A stretch of DNA of 64,000 nucleotides. It comes from Halomontanus rarus (GTDB taxonomy: Archaea > Halobacteriota > Halobacteria > Halobacteriales > Natrialbaceae). Of the stretch, positions 25,308 through 33,724 are shown piece by piece. The translations under genes were made by a program, and so were the position numbers. Within the stretch, counting starts at the first letter, position 1. Every line of letters starts with the position of its first letter. The notes below the pieces were generated by a model that was not told where the DNA came from, did no database searches, and saw only the letters and a program-made list of their open reading frames with translations. The DNA lies in the NCBI RefSeq assembly GCF_029338335.1, contig NZ_CP119796.1; one strand, written 5' to 3'.

Positions 25308-26384
25308 TTACTCGCGGAGATCGAACGCGACTGCGATCGATCCCGATGAAAAGACGAATCGATACCGTCCCGCCGGAAGGTCGGGACACACCTCGAGATC
25401 GCGGTGGCCTTGGTCGTCGAGACCCGCCGCCGTCATCTCGAGCGTCCACTCGAATCCCTCGCCCGGGTCGTGAAGGATGCCTTCGTCGTTATATCCAAAA
25501 TGCTCCGTCGTGTACCCCCGCGTTTCCTGCCAGCCCGCTTCCGTGTACACCTCGAGACCGAACTGGCGGGCGGTTCCGGTCCCTTTCCGTTCGTCGGTCA
25601 CGTTCGTCATCGTGACCGTCACCTCGTCACCGCGGTCGACCGCCAGCCGATCGACGCGCAGCGAGAACGCACGTCCGTCGCCCCACGTGACGTGGGGCGG
25701 TCCGTCGAGTCGTTTGAACTTCGCAGTGTCACATTCGAGCGCCGGCGGAACGATCGCGGGATCGCCGTCCGGTCGGACGGAGCCGGGGAGGTCCACCGGA
25801 CCCGGCGAGAGCGAGTCGTCCGCGGACGCGGAGACCGAGTGGGTTTCGTTCCAGGCATCGATGATCGAGAACGTCGCGTCCGTCGGGGGCTCGCGGCCCT
25901 CCGGGACCGTTGCGCGGACGAGCGCCGACGAGTACGTCGTCCGGTCGCGACACGCGCCGCGCTCTCGTCGAACGATCGAGGCGTCGCCGACGAGCGTTCC
26001 GTCCTCGACGGCGACGTTCGTTATCTCGAGTTGGTGATGGCAGGTGGTCGGACCGACGCTCGTGACGAGGACGAACACCGACTCGTCGTAGTCGACGGCG
26101 CGAAGGACCTCGTTCACCTCGCCGACGTACGAGGGGCCCGCGCTGTGGAAGCCGACCGTCGCTCGAGCGCGCGCGTCGGAGTCGATCACCAGCACGTCGG
26201 GGGTCTCATCGTCGGCGCTGGGCGTGTGAGCGATCCCGTACTGCGTTATCTCGACGTCCTCGAGACCGGCACCGGGTCCGGTATCGGCGTTCTGCGGCCC
26301 GAAATCGGCGAGACAGACCGCGGCCGACGCGCCGAGACCGACGCCACTCAGGCGGAGAACGTCGCGACGGCCGAATCGTTGCAT
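25308..26384 (-). CDS. Tat-exported protein of unknown function
   Basis: The 358-residue protein begins MQRFGRRDVLRLSGVGLGAS, a twin-arginine signal. The Cys at the end of the hydrophobic stretch (AAVC) is not a standard lipobox. The mature part is beta-rich with a Cys pair likely to form disulfides. The last 110 residues (VTWGDGRAFSLRVDRLAVDR to the end) look like an immunoglobulin-like domain with GFEWTLEMTAAG and PAGRYRFVF. No enzyme motif was found. A TATA-like TTTAATTAGG (minus strand, 26402-26411) precedes the start by about 22 bases. Confidence 0.75.
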   Translation of the reverse strand: MQRFGRRDVLRLSGVGLGASAAVCLADFGPQNADTGPGAGLEDVEITQYGIAHTPSADDETPDVLVIDSDARARATVGFHSAGPSYVGEVNEVLRAVDYDESVFVLVTSVGPTTCHHQLEITNVAVEDGTLVGDASIVRRERGACRDRTTYSSALVRATVPEGREPPTDATFSIIDAWNETHSVSASADDSLSPGPVDLPGSVRPDGDPAIVPPALECDTAKFKRLDGPPHVTWGDGRAFSLRVDRLAVDRGDEVTVTMTNVTDERKGTGTARQFGLEVYTEAGWQETRGYTTEHFGYNDEGILHDPGEGFEWTLEMTAAGLDDQGHRDLEVCPDLPAGRYRFVFSSGSIAVAFDLRE

Positions 26385-26529
26385 ACCGGAACGTTCCTAT
26401 CCCTAATTAAATGCTTTCGGGGGAGAGACACGAAGAACAGTTTCAGCAGAGCGCTCCCAGACCGAGAGCGCGTGGAGGGACGACGGAGGACGAGAGGGGA
26501 CGAGGCGATGGACGACCGGCCGGACCCCG

Positions 26530-26976
26530 TCAATCCTCGAGATCTAACTCCACCAGCGACAGCGCCCGGTCGAGGTGACAGACCTCGTGTGGCGGATCCC
26601 CGAAAATTTCGTCGATGCGGTACTCCTCGTCGAAGGAGACGCCGTCGGGTTCGCAGTACTCGTGGCTCGGACACTCGACGTAGGGACACGGCCCCTTGAG
26701 ACTCGTCTTGCTGCCGGCGTAGGCACCCTTCGAGGGGACGTTCGCCGTCACCGAGACGGGTTCGACTTCGACGGCGCGGACGCCGCCGTCGTGCATGGCG
26801 CACTCGAGGGTCTGTGCGTTTTCGCGGATGCTGGTGACGCGGTAGCGGGTGTCTTCCTCGAGGTTGAGACACTGGCTGCGGTAGGGACAGCCGGCGCAGC
26901 CGTCGGCTTCGCCCTCGTAGACGAACTCGGTACCGGGCTCGGCGAGGCGGGTTCCGATCAGGGTGACCGTAGACAT
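26530..26976 (-). CDS. UPF0179 family cysteine-rich protein
   Basis: The 148-residue protein matches the archaeal UPF0179 family in length and pattern: LAEPGTEFVYEGEADGCAGC, PYRSQCLNLE, RYRVTSIRENAQTLECAMHD, GPCPYVECPSHEYCEPDG and VCHLDRALSLVELDL. It holds eight Cys residues, enough for a 4Fe-4S cluster or two zinc sites. Function is unknown in all archaea. It is probably monocistronic and cytosolic. Confidence 0.9.
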   Translation of the reverse strand: MSTVTLIGTRLAEPGTEFVYEGEADGCAGCPYRSQCLNLEEDTRYRVTSIRENAQTLECAMHDGGVRAVEVEPVSVTANVPSKGAYAGSKTSLKGPCPYVECPSHEYCEPDGVSFDEEYRIDEIFGDPPHEVCHLDRALSLVELDLED

Positions 26977-27070
26977 ATAGATGGGATTACTCGGTGCGCG
27001 TGGTTAAGCGTCACGTCCGCTCGAGCGATGGGAGTGTCGGTATCTCCGGCCGCCAGTGGTCGAACGCGAC

Positions 27071-27472
27071 TCATTCCTCGCCGGTCAACTCGTCGAGTTT
27101 CTCGAAGTACTCCTCTCGAGGGACCTGATACAGGTCCCGGTAGTCGACTTCGCCGTCGGCGAACCGCCCGGCCAAGTCGACGGCGTAGTCGACGGCCTCA
27201 GTCCGCCGCTCGAAGCGGTTGTCCTCGTCCCGGAGATAGACGTCCGGCTCGAGGTAGAGGGTGACGTACCAGTCGGTGTCGACGACGCGGTCGTTGGGAT
27301 TCCCGCCGGGACGGCGAGTGCGTTTCCCGTGGGTGAGATACAGCGTCGGGAGACAGGGGGCCGGAAAGTCGTCGGCGTTGAAGACGTCCGGACGGAACGC
27401 GAGGACGGTTCGGCCGTCGTCCTCGTCGCTCCAGACGACCCAGTCGTCGGGGAGGTCCGCGTAGTCGCTCAT
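27071..27472 (-). CDS. haloarchaeal DUF5820-type protein
   Basis: The 133-residue acidic protein begins MSDYADLPDDWVVWSDEDDG. It is rich in Trp and Tyr and has WYVTLYLEPDVYLRDEDNRF and LYQVPREEYFEKLDELTGEE near the end. It looks like a family restricted to haloarchaea that I recall as DUF5820. No catalytic motif is visible. ATG 27472 is chosen because the upstream frame is not protein-like. Confidence 0.75.
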   Translation of the reverse strand: MSDYADLPDDWVVWSDEDDGRTVLAFRPDVFNADDFPAPCLPTLYLTHGKRTRRPGGNPNDRVVDTDWYVTLYLEPDVYLRDEDNRFERRTEAVDYAVDLAGRFADGEVDYRDLYQVPREEYFEKLDELTGEE

Positions 27473-28027
27473 ATGTAGAGGGACGAACGGCGGCCGTAAA
27501 TCCCCGTCGTCATCGAGCGCGCGCGAGCGTTTGCCGGGATGAGCAGGCCGTTTGCTTATATACTGAGTGGTTCGAATCACGGCATGTGATACGCTCACAA
27601 TATACGTTTCTGTCTGATATTGCCTGAAATATGCTCCTGATAAATACCTTTTGGGGCTAAGGTTAAGTAGATGGATTCCACACTCATTAAATACTATCGG
27701 TATCCGTCCGTCGGACCGATCCCACTCCGCGTCCGTCCCCGACGCGTACCGTTGCACGATGTAGACCAGGTCGCCGCGCCGTCCAGAGTGGTGCTGGTTC
27801 ACACATGATGCGACACCCAACCGCCGCCCGTCACGACTCGCACGCTCCGAGGAGCCGACGGTCTACGTACCGGCCGACCGATGGCAGACGGATGCCGACG
27901 AAAACCGATCGTAATCCCGTGACGAGACGACACTCTCGTACCAGTCCACGTCGCCGACGATCGTCCATCTATCGGATGGGGGGCCAAACCGGACGGCGAT
28001 GGGGACCAACCAACGACCAATGATACC
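27473..28027. other. intergenic region, 555 bases, before the prkA operon
   Basis: The first half is AT-rich, with several TATA-like stretches (for example ttatatactg near 27555 and gataaatacc near 27640). The second half is GC-rich with a small hairpin CCATC-tatcg-GATGG at 27965-27979. The 72-codon ORF at 27805-28023 is Arg/His/Ser-rich and not believable. The length suggests a long leader or regulatory region for the operon. Confidence 0.5.
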
Positions 28028-30100
28028 ATGACCGGTGACATCGAGACGCTCGAGAATCTGAGTACCGAATACCAGAAGTCGATGCCCGCGGACCTGCGGG
28101 AGACCAAATCGTTCGACTGGTACCTCGAGGAAGCCTACGAGGACCCGAAGATCACCCGCAACGCCCACCAGCGGGTCGCGGATATGTTCGACTACTACGG
28201 CACCACCTACGACGAAACGGAGGGTGTCGTCGAGTACACGCTCGCGAGCGAGGACCCGTTGAACGACGGGGAGAACACCTTTTATGGCAGGGTGATCCAC
28301 CAGTCGATCCACGAGTTCGTCAACAAGGTGAAATCGGGTGCCCGGCGACTCGGACCGGAACGCCGGATCAAACTCCTGCTCGGACCGGTGGGCTCGGGGA
28401 AGTCCCACTTCGACAAACAGGTCCGCAAGTACTTCGAAGACTACACGCTCAGCGAGGAGGGCCGGATGTACACCTTCCGCTGGACCAACCTCTGTGACGT
28501 CGTCAACGACCAGGACCCCGCAGACGACACGGTCCGGTCGCCGATGAATCAGGATCCGCTCGTCCTCCTGCCGCTCGAACAGCGCCAGTCGGTGATCGAC
28601 GACTTAAACGAGCGCCTCGACGCACCCTACACCATCCGCAACGAGCAGAGTCTCGACCCCGAGAGCGAGTTCTACATGGACAGGCTCCTCGCCCACTACG
28701 AGGACGACCTCCAGTCCGTCCTCGAGAACCACGTCGAGATAATCCGGTTCGTCGCCGACGAGAACAAGCGCCAGGGCCTCGAGACCTTCGAACCAAAGGA
28801 CAAGAAGAACCAGGACGAAACGGAACTCACCGGCGACGTCAACTACTCGAAGATCGCCGTCTACGGCGAGTCCGACCCGCGGGCGTTCGACTACTCGGGG
28901 GCGTTCTGTAACGCCAACCGCGGCATTTTCAGCGGGGAAGAACTGCTCAAACTCCAGCGGGAGTTCCTCTACGACTTCCTCCACGCGACCCAGGAGATGA
29001 CGATCAAGCCCAAGAACAACCCGCGGATCGACATCGACCAGGTGATCGTCGGGCGGACGAACATGCCCGAGTACAAGGACAAGAAGGGCGACGAGAAGAT
29101 GGAGGCGTTCAACGACCGCACGAAGCGGATCGACTTCCCGTACGTCCTCTCGTACGAACAGGAGGCCCAGATCTACCAGAAGATGCTCAACAACGCCGAC
29201 GTTCCCGACATCAACGTCGAGCCACACACGTTGGAGATGGCGGGGCTGTTCGGCGTCCTCACCCGGATCGAAGAACCCGACACCGAACTGGTCGACCTCC
29301 TCTCGAAGGCCAAAGCCTACAACGGCGAGATCGACGAGGGCGACGACATCGACATCAAGAAACTCCGCGAGGAGGCCGCAGCCAAAGCCGAGATCGGCGA
29401 GGGGATGGTCGGCGTCTCCCCCCGCTTCATCGGCGACGAGATCGCCGAAGCGATCATGGACTCGAAACACCGCTCCCGGGGCTTCCTCTCGCCGCTGACG
29501 GTGTTCAACTTCTTCGAGGAGAACTTAGAACACCACGGCTCCATCCCCGAGGAGAACTTCGAGAAGTACTATCGCTACCTCGAGACGGTGCGAGAGGAGT
29601 ACCGCGAGCGGGCCATCGAGGACGTCCGCCACGCCCTCGCGTACGACATCGACGAGATCCAGCGTCAGGGCGAGAAGTACATGGACCACGTGATGGCCTA
29701 CATCGACGACGACACCGTCGAGGACGAGTTGACCGGACGCGAGCAGGAACCCGACGAGACCTTCCTGCGCTCGGTCGAGGAGAAACTCGACATCCCCGAG
29801 GACCGCAAGGACGACTTCCGACAGGAGGTGTCGAACTGGGTCTCCCGTCGCGCCCGCGAGGGAACCACGTTCAATCCGCAGGACAACGAGCGCCTGCGCC
29901 GCGCGCTCGAGCGCAAACTCTGGGAGGACAAGAAGCACAACATCAACTTCTCCGCGCTGGTCAGCGCGAACGAGTTCGACGACGACGAACGCAGCGCCTG
30001 GATCGACGCGCTGATCGAACAAGGGTACTCCGAGGACGGCGCGAAGGAGGTGCTCGAGTTCGCCGGTGCGGAAGTCGCCAAAGCAGAGATCGAAGACTAA
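28028..30100 (+). CDS. prkA: PrkA-type AAA serine protein kinase, first copy
   Basis: The 690-residue protein is homologous to bacterial PrkA/YeaG. The N-terminal AAA domain has Walker A LLGPVGSGKSHFD (about residues 117-129) and VIVGRTNMPEYKDKKGDEKM in the sensor region. The rest is the C-terminal PrkA domain (ESKHRSRGFLSPLTVFNFFEE-like block). YeaG in E. coli and PrkA in Bacillus affect stress and sporulation. It begins a four-gene unit with a second kinase, YeaH and SpoVR. The next ATG is two bases after its stop codon. Confidence 0.93.
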   Translation: MTGDIETLENLSTEYQKSMPADLRETKSFDWYLEEAYEDPKITRNAHQRVADMFDYYGTTYDETEGVVEYTLASEDPLNDGENTFYGRVIHQSIHEFVNKVKSGARRLGPERRIKLLLGPVGSGKSHFDKQVRKYFEDYTLSEEGRMYTFRWTNLCDVVNDQDPADDTVRSPMNQDPLVLLPLEQRQSVIDDLNERLDAPYTIRNEQSLDPESEFYMDRLLAHYEDDLQSVLENHVEIIRFVADENKRQGLETFEPKDKKNQDETELTGDVNYSKIAVYGESDPRAFDYSGAFCNANRGIFSGEELLKLQREFLYDFLHATQEMTIKPKNNPRIDIDQVIVGRTNMPEYKDKKGDEKMEAFNDRTKRIDFPYVLSYEQEAQIYQKMLNNADVPDINVEPHTLEMAGLFGVLTRIEEPDTELVDLLSKAKAYNGEIDEGDDIDIKKLREEAAAKAEIGEGMVGVSPRFIGDEIAEAIMDSKHRSRGFLSPLTVFNFFEENLEHHGSIPEENFEKYYRYLETVREEYRERAIEDVRHALAYDIDEIQRQGEKYMDHVMAYIDDDTVEDELTGREQEPDETFLRSVEEKLDIPEDRKDDFRQEVSNWVSRRAREGTTFNPQDNERLRRALERKLWEDKKHNINFSALVSANEFDDDERSAWIDALIEQGYSEDGAKEVLEFAGAEVAKAEIED

Positions 30101-30101
30101 C

Positions 30102-32393
30102 ATGACTCGAGGCACCGACTACGTCAGCGACGCCGACCGCGCCCTCGAAGAGACCTACGAGGAACCGATGAGCCTCGCGGCGTACGTCGACCGCGTCTTC
30201 GAGAACCCCTCGATCGCCGCTCACGCTTCGAAGTACCTGCTATCGGCGATCGAGGCCGCCGGCACGCGAACGGTGGTCGAGGAGGGCGAGGAGAAGCAGC
30301 GCTACCGCTTCTTCGACGACCCGCACAACGACGGTGAACACGCCATCCTCGGCAACACCGAAGTCCTGAACGGGTTCGTCGACGACCTCCGCTCGATCGC
30401 CGCCGGACGGGGGAAAGACGAGAAGATCATCTGGTTCGAGGGGCCGACAGCGACCGGCAAGTCGGAACTCAAGCGGTGTCTGGTCAACGGCCTCCGCGAG
30501 TACTCGAAGACGCCCGAGGGCCGTCGGTACACCGTCGAGTGGAACGTCCAGTCGGCCAGCGCCGGCGAGCGGGGCCTGAGCTACGGCAGCGGCGATCCGA
30601 CCGCCGACGACGACGAACACTGGTACGAGAGCCCCGTGCAAGCGCACCCGCTGTCGGTCTTCCCCGAGAGCGTTCGCGACGACCTGCTCGCGGAGCTCAA
30701 CGCCGAACACGACGACCACGTCCCGATCACCGTCGACGCTCGACTGGACCCCTTCTCGCGGGAAGCCTACGACTTCCTCGAGGAGCGCTACCGACGTCAG
30801 GGCCGCGAGGAGTTGTTCTCGGCGCTTGCAGACGAGAACCACCTCCGCGTGAAGAACTACGTCGTCGACGTCGGGCAGGGCGTCGGCGTCCTCCACAGCG
30901 AGGACGACGGCCCGCCCAAGGAGCGCCTCGTCGGCTCGTGGATGCACGGCATGCTCCAGGAACTGGACTCGCGCGGGCGGAAGAACCCGCAGGCCTTCTC
31001 CTACGACGGCGTGCTCTCGCAGGGCAACGGCGTCCTCACCGTCGTCGAGGACGCGGCCCAGCACGCCGACTTGCTGCAGAAGCTGTTGAACGTCCCCGAC
31101 GAGCAGTCGGTGAAACTGGACAAGGGGATCGGCATGGACGTCGACTCCCAGCTGCTGATCATCTCGAACCCCGACCTCGAAGCCCAGCTCAACCAGCACG
31201 CCGATCGGAACGGGATGGACCCGCTGAAGGCGCTCAAGCGACGGCTGGACAAACACCAGTTCGGCTACCTGACGAACCTCTCGCTCGAGGCGGAACTCAT
31301 CCGCCGGGAGTTGACCGGCGAGACCGACGTCTGGGAGGCCGAGGCCTACGAGGAACTCGCCGAGAAGATCCGCGAGCCGATTCGGGTGGCGGTCAAAGAC
31401 GGCGAGGGCCAGATCATCGAACGCGAGTTCGCACCGCACGCGATCGAAGTCGCGGCGCTGTACGCCGTCGCGACGCGACTCGACGAGGAGGACTTGCCGT
31501 CTGGACTGGACCTCGTGGACAAGGCGCTGATCTTCGATCAGGGCTACCTTCAGGAGGGGGACACTCGAAGCGAGAAGGACGAGTTCGACTTCGACGACGA
31601 CGCCCACAATGGCGAGCACGGCATCCCGGTGACCTACACCAGGGACGTCCTCGCCGACCTGCTCCAGACCGATCGGGATCGCCACCATCCGGAGTTCCCC
31701 GTCGAGGACGTCATCATGCCGCGGGACGTCCTGAATACGATGGCCGAGGGGCTGTCCGACGCGCCGGTGTTCTCGACGGGTGAACGCTCGGAGTACGAGA
31801 ACCGCGTCGTTCCGGTCAAGAACCACGTCTTCGATCAGCAGGAGGCGGACGTCGTCGACGCCATCATGCACGAAAAGCGCGTCGACGAAGAGACCGTCGC
31901 CGAGTACGTCGAACACGTCTACGCCTGGGAGACCGGCGAAACGCTGTACAACGACCGCGGCGAGGAGGTCGACCCCGATCCGCTGAAGATGAAGCTCTTC
32001 GAGATCGAACACCTCGGGCGCTTCTCCGAAGCGGCCTACGAGGGCAACCTCCCCCGCGAGAGCGTCAAGAACTTCCGCAGCGAGAAGGTCATCACGGCGC
32101 TGAACCGCCACGCGTGGGAACAGCGCGACGAGGACTTCTCGGTGGGGGACGTCGACCTCACGGCGATCCCCGTGATCAAGACCGTCCTCGAGAGCAACGA
32201 CTGGGACGACGTCCGACGGACGTTCGAGGACTTCGATCCCCGACAGTGGGACGACCCGCCGAGCGGGACGGAGACCGAGACCGTCAAGGAGAAAACGATC
32301 GACGCCATGATCGACCTGTTCGACTACTCGGAAGCGTCCGCGGAGTTGACCAGTCGCCACGTCATGGGTCAGGTGAGTTACAGATGGGACTGA
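30102..32393 (+). CDS. PrkA-type AAA serine protein kinase, second divergent copy
   Basis: The 763-residue protein shares the PrkA layout with its neighbour but is clearly diverged. Walker A is WFEGPTATGKSELK (about residues 111-124), and the sensor block reads LLIISNPDLEAQLNQHADRN. It is about 70 residues longer, with inserts in the AAA lid. ATG 30102 is chosen because it follows the stop of the first kinase by one base. The pair may form hetero-oligomers or phosphorylate different partners. The end overlaps the YeaH start by 10 bases. Confidence 0.92.
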   Translation: MTRGTDYVSDADRALEETYEEPMSLAAYVDRVFENPSIAAHASKYLLSAIEAAGTRTVVEEGEEKQRYRFFDDPHNDGEHAILGNTEVLNGFVDDLRSIAAGRGKDEKIIWFEGPTATGKSELKRCLVNGLREYSKTPEGRRYTVEWNVQSASAGERGLSYGSGDPTADDDEHWYESPVQAHPLSVFPESVRDDLLAELNAEHDDHVPITVDARLDPFSREAYDFLEERYRRQGREELFSALADENHLRVKNYVVDVGQGVGVLHSEDDGPPKERLVGSWMHGMLQELDSRGRKNPQAFSYDGVLSQGNGVLTVVEDAAQHADLLQKLLNVPDEQSVKLDKGIGMDVDSQLLIISNPDLEAQLNQHADRNGMDPLKALKRRLDKHQFGYLTNLSLEAELIRRELTGETDVWEAEAYEELAEKIREPIRVAVKDGEGQIIEREFAPHAIEVAALYAVATRLDEEDLPSGLDLVDKALIFDQGYLQEGDTRSEKDEFDFDDDAHNGEHGIPVTYTRDVLADLLQTDRDRHHPEFPVEDVIMPRDVLNTMAEGLSDAPVFSTGERSEYENRVVPVKNHVFDQQEADVVDAIMHEKRVDEETVAEYVEHVYAWETGETLYNDRGEEVDPDPLKMKLFEIEHLGRFSEAAYEGNLPRESVKNFRSEKVITALNRHAWEQRDEDFSVGDVDLTAIPVIKTVLESNDWDDVRRTFEDFDPRQWDDPPSGTETETVKEKTIDAMIDLFDYSEASAELTSRHVMGQVSYRWD

Positions 32394-33724
32394 GAGACGA
32401 CATCGAACGGTTCCGCGAAGTCGGCGAAGAGCGCCGCGAAGACTTAGCCGAGTTCATCCAGTACGGCGACCTCGGTCAGAGCCGTCCCGGGGAGATCAAG
32501 ATCCCGGTGAAGATCGTCTCCCTGCCCGAGTTCGAGTACGACCAGCGCGATCAAGGGGGTGTCGGCCAGGGTCAAGATGGCACGCCGGACGTGGGCCAGC
32601 CGGTCGGCCAGCCACAGCCCCAGCCGGGCGACGACGACGGCGACGGCGACGGCGACGAACCCGGCGAGGAGGGCGGCGGCGATCACGAGTACTACGAGAT
32701 GGACCCCGAGGAGTTCGCCCAGGAACTCGACGAGGAACTGGGCCTGGACCTCGATCCGAAGGGCAAGAAGGTGATCGAGGAGAAGGAGGGTCCGTTCACC
32801 GACCTCACGCGAAGCGGTCCCGACAGCACGCTCGACTTCGAGCGAATGTTCAAGGAAGGCCTCAAGCGCAAGCTGACGATGGACTTCGACGAGGAGTTCC
32901 TCCGGGAGCTGTGCAAGGTCGAGGGAATCACGCCACGGGAGGTCTTCGAGTGGGCCCGCGGCGAGAACCTGCCCGTCTCGATGGCCTGGGTCGAGGAGGC
33001 CCACGCCGACGTTCCCGAGGACGAACGCGGGACGTGGTCCTCGATCGAGGAGGTCGAGGAGAACGTCGAACGCGAGACCGTCCAGCAGAAGATCAGGAGG
33101 GAGGGGATCAAACACGTCCCCTTCCGTCGGGAGGACGAGCGCTACCGCTTCCCCGAGATCATCGAAGAGAAGGAGAAGAACGTCGTCGTCGTCAACATCC
33201 GCGACGTGAGCGGCTCGATGCGCGAGAAGAAACGCGAACTCGTCGAGCGCACGTTCACGCCGCTGGACTGGTACCTTACCGGGAAGTACGACAACGCCGA
33301 GTTCGTCTACATCGCCCACGACGCCGACGCCTGGGAAGTCACTCGCGAGGACTTCTTCGGCATCCGCTCGGGCGGCGGGACGAAGATTTCGAGCGCGTAC
33401 GAACTCGCGCAGGAACTGCTCGAGGAGTACCCCTGGACCGACTGGAACCGGTACGTGTTCGCCGCCGGAGACAGCGAAAACTCGAGCAACGACACCGAAG
33501 AGCGCGTGATTCCGCTGATGGAGGAGATCCCGGCGAACCTCCACGCCTACGTCGAGACCCAGCCCAGCGGCAACGCGATCAACGCGACCCACGCCGAGGA
33601 ACTCGAGCGCCACTTCGGCCGGGACGCGGAGGACGTCGCGGTAGCGTACGTCAACGGCGAGGAGGACGTGACCGACGCGATCTACGAGATCCTCAGTACG
33701 GAAGGTGACGAACGAAATGAGTGA
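32384..33724 (+). CDS. yeaH: YeaH/YhbH family (DUF444) VWA-like protein
   Basis: The 446-residue protein has the YhbH pattern: RDDIERFREVGEERREDLAE, a Gly/Gln/Asp-rich linker (residues 60-105), GIKHVPFRREDERYRFPEII and a von Willebrand A-like half. The metal-site motif there is NIRDVSGSMREKKRELVERT (about residues 272-290), with TKISSAYELAQELLEE later. In bacteria YeaH is co-transcribed with the YeaG kinase and may be its substrate or scaffold. The start overlaps the kinase stop and the end overlaps the spoVR start by 8 bases. Confidence 0.93.
   Translation: MGLRDDIERFREVGEERREDLAEFIQYGDLGQSRPGEIKIPVKIVSLPEFEYDQRDQGGVGQGQDGTPDVGQPVGQPQPQPGDDDGDGDGDEPGEEGGGDHEYYEMDPEEFAQELDEELGLDLDPKGKKVIEEKEGPFTDLTRSGPDSTLDFERMFKEGLKRKLTMDFDEEFLRELCKVEGITPREVFEWARGENLPVSMAWVEEAHADVPEDERGTWSSIEEVEENVERETVQQKIRREGIKHVPFRREDERYRFPEIIEEKEKNVVVVNIRDVSGSMREKKRELVERTFTPLDWYLTGKYDNAEFVYIAHDADAWEVTREDFFGIRSGGGTKISSAYELAQELLEEYPWTDWNRYVFAAGDSENSSNDTEERVIPLMEEIPANLHAYVETQPSGNAINATHAEELERHFGRDAEDVAVAYVNGEEDVTDAIYEILSTEGDERNE

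Noticed and set aside
27805..28023. 72-codon ORF before the prkA operon
   Set aside because: Its product is Arg/His/Ser-rich, unlike the acidic proteins of this organism, and it shows no conserved motif.
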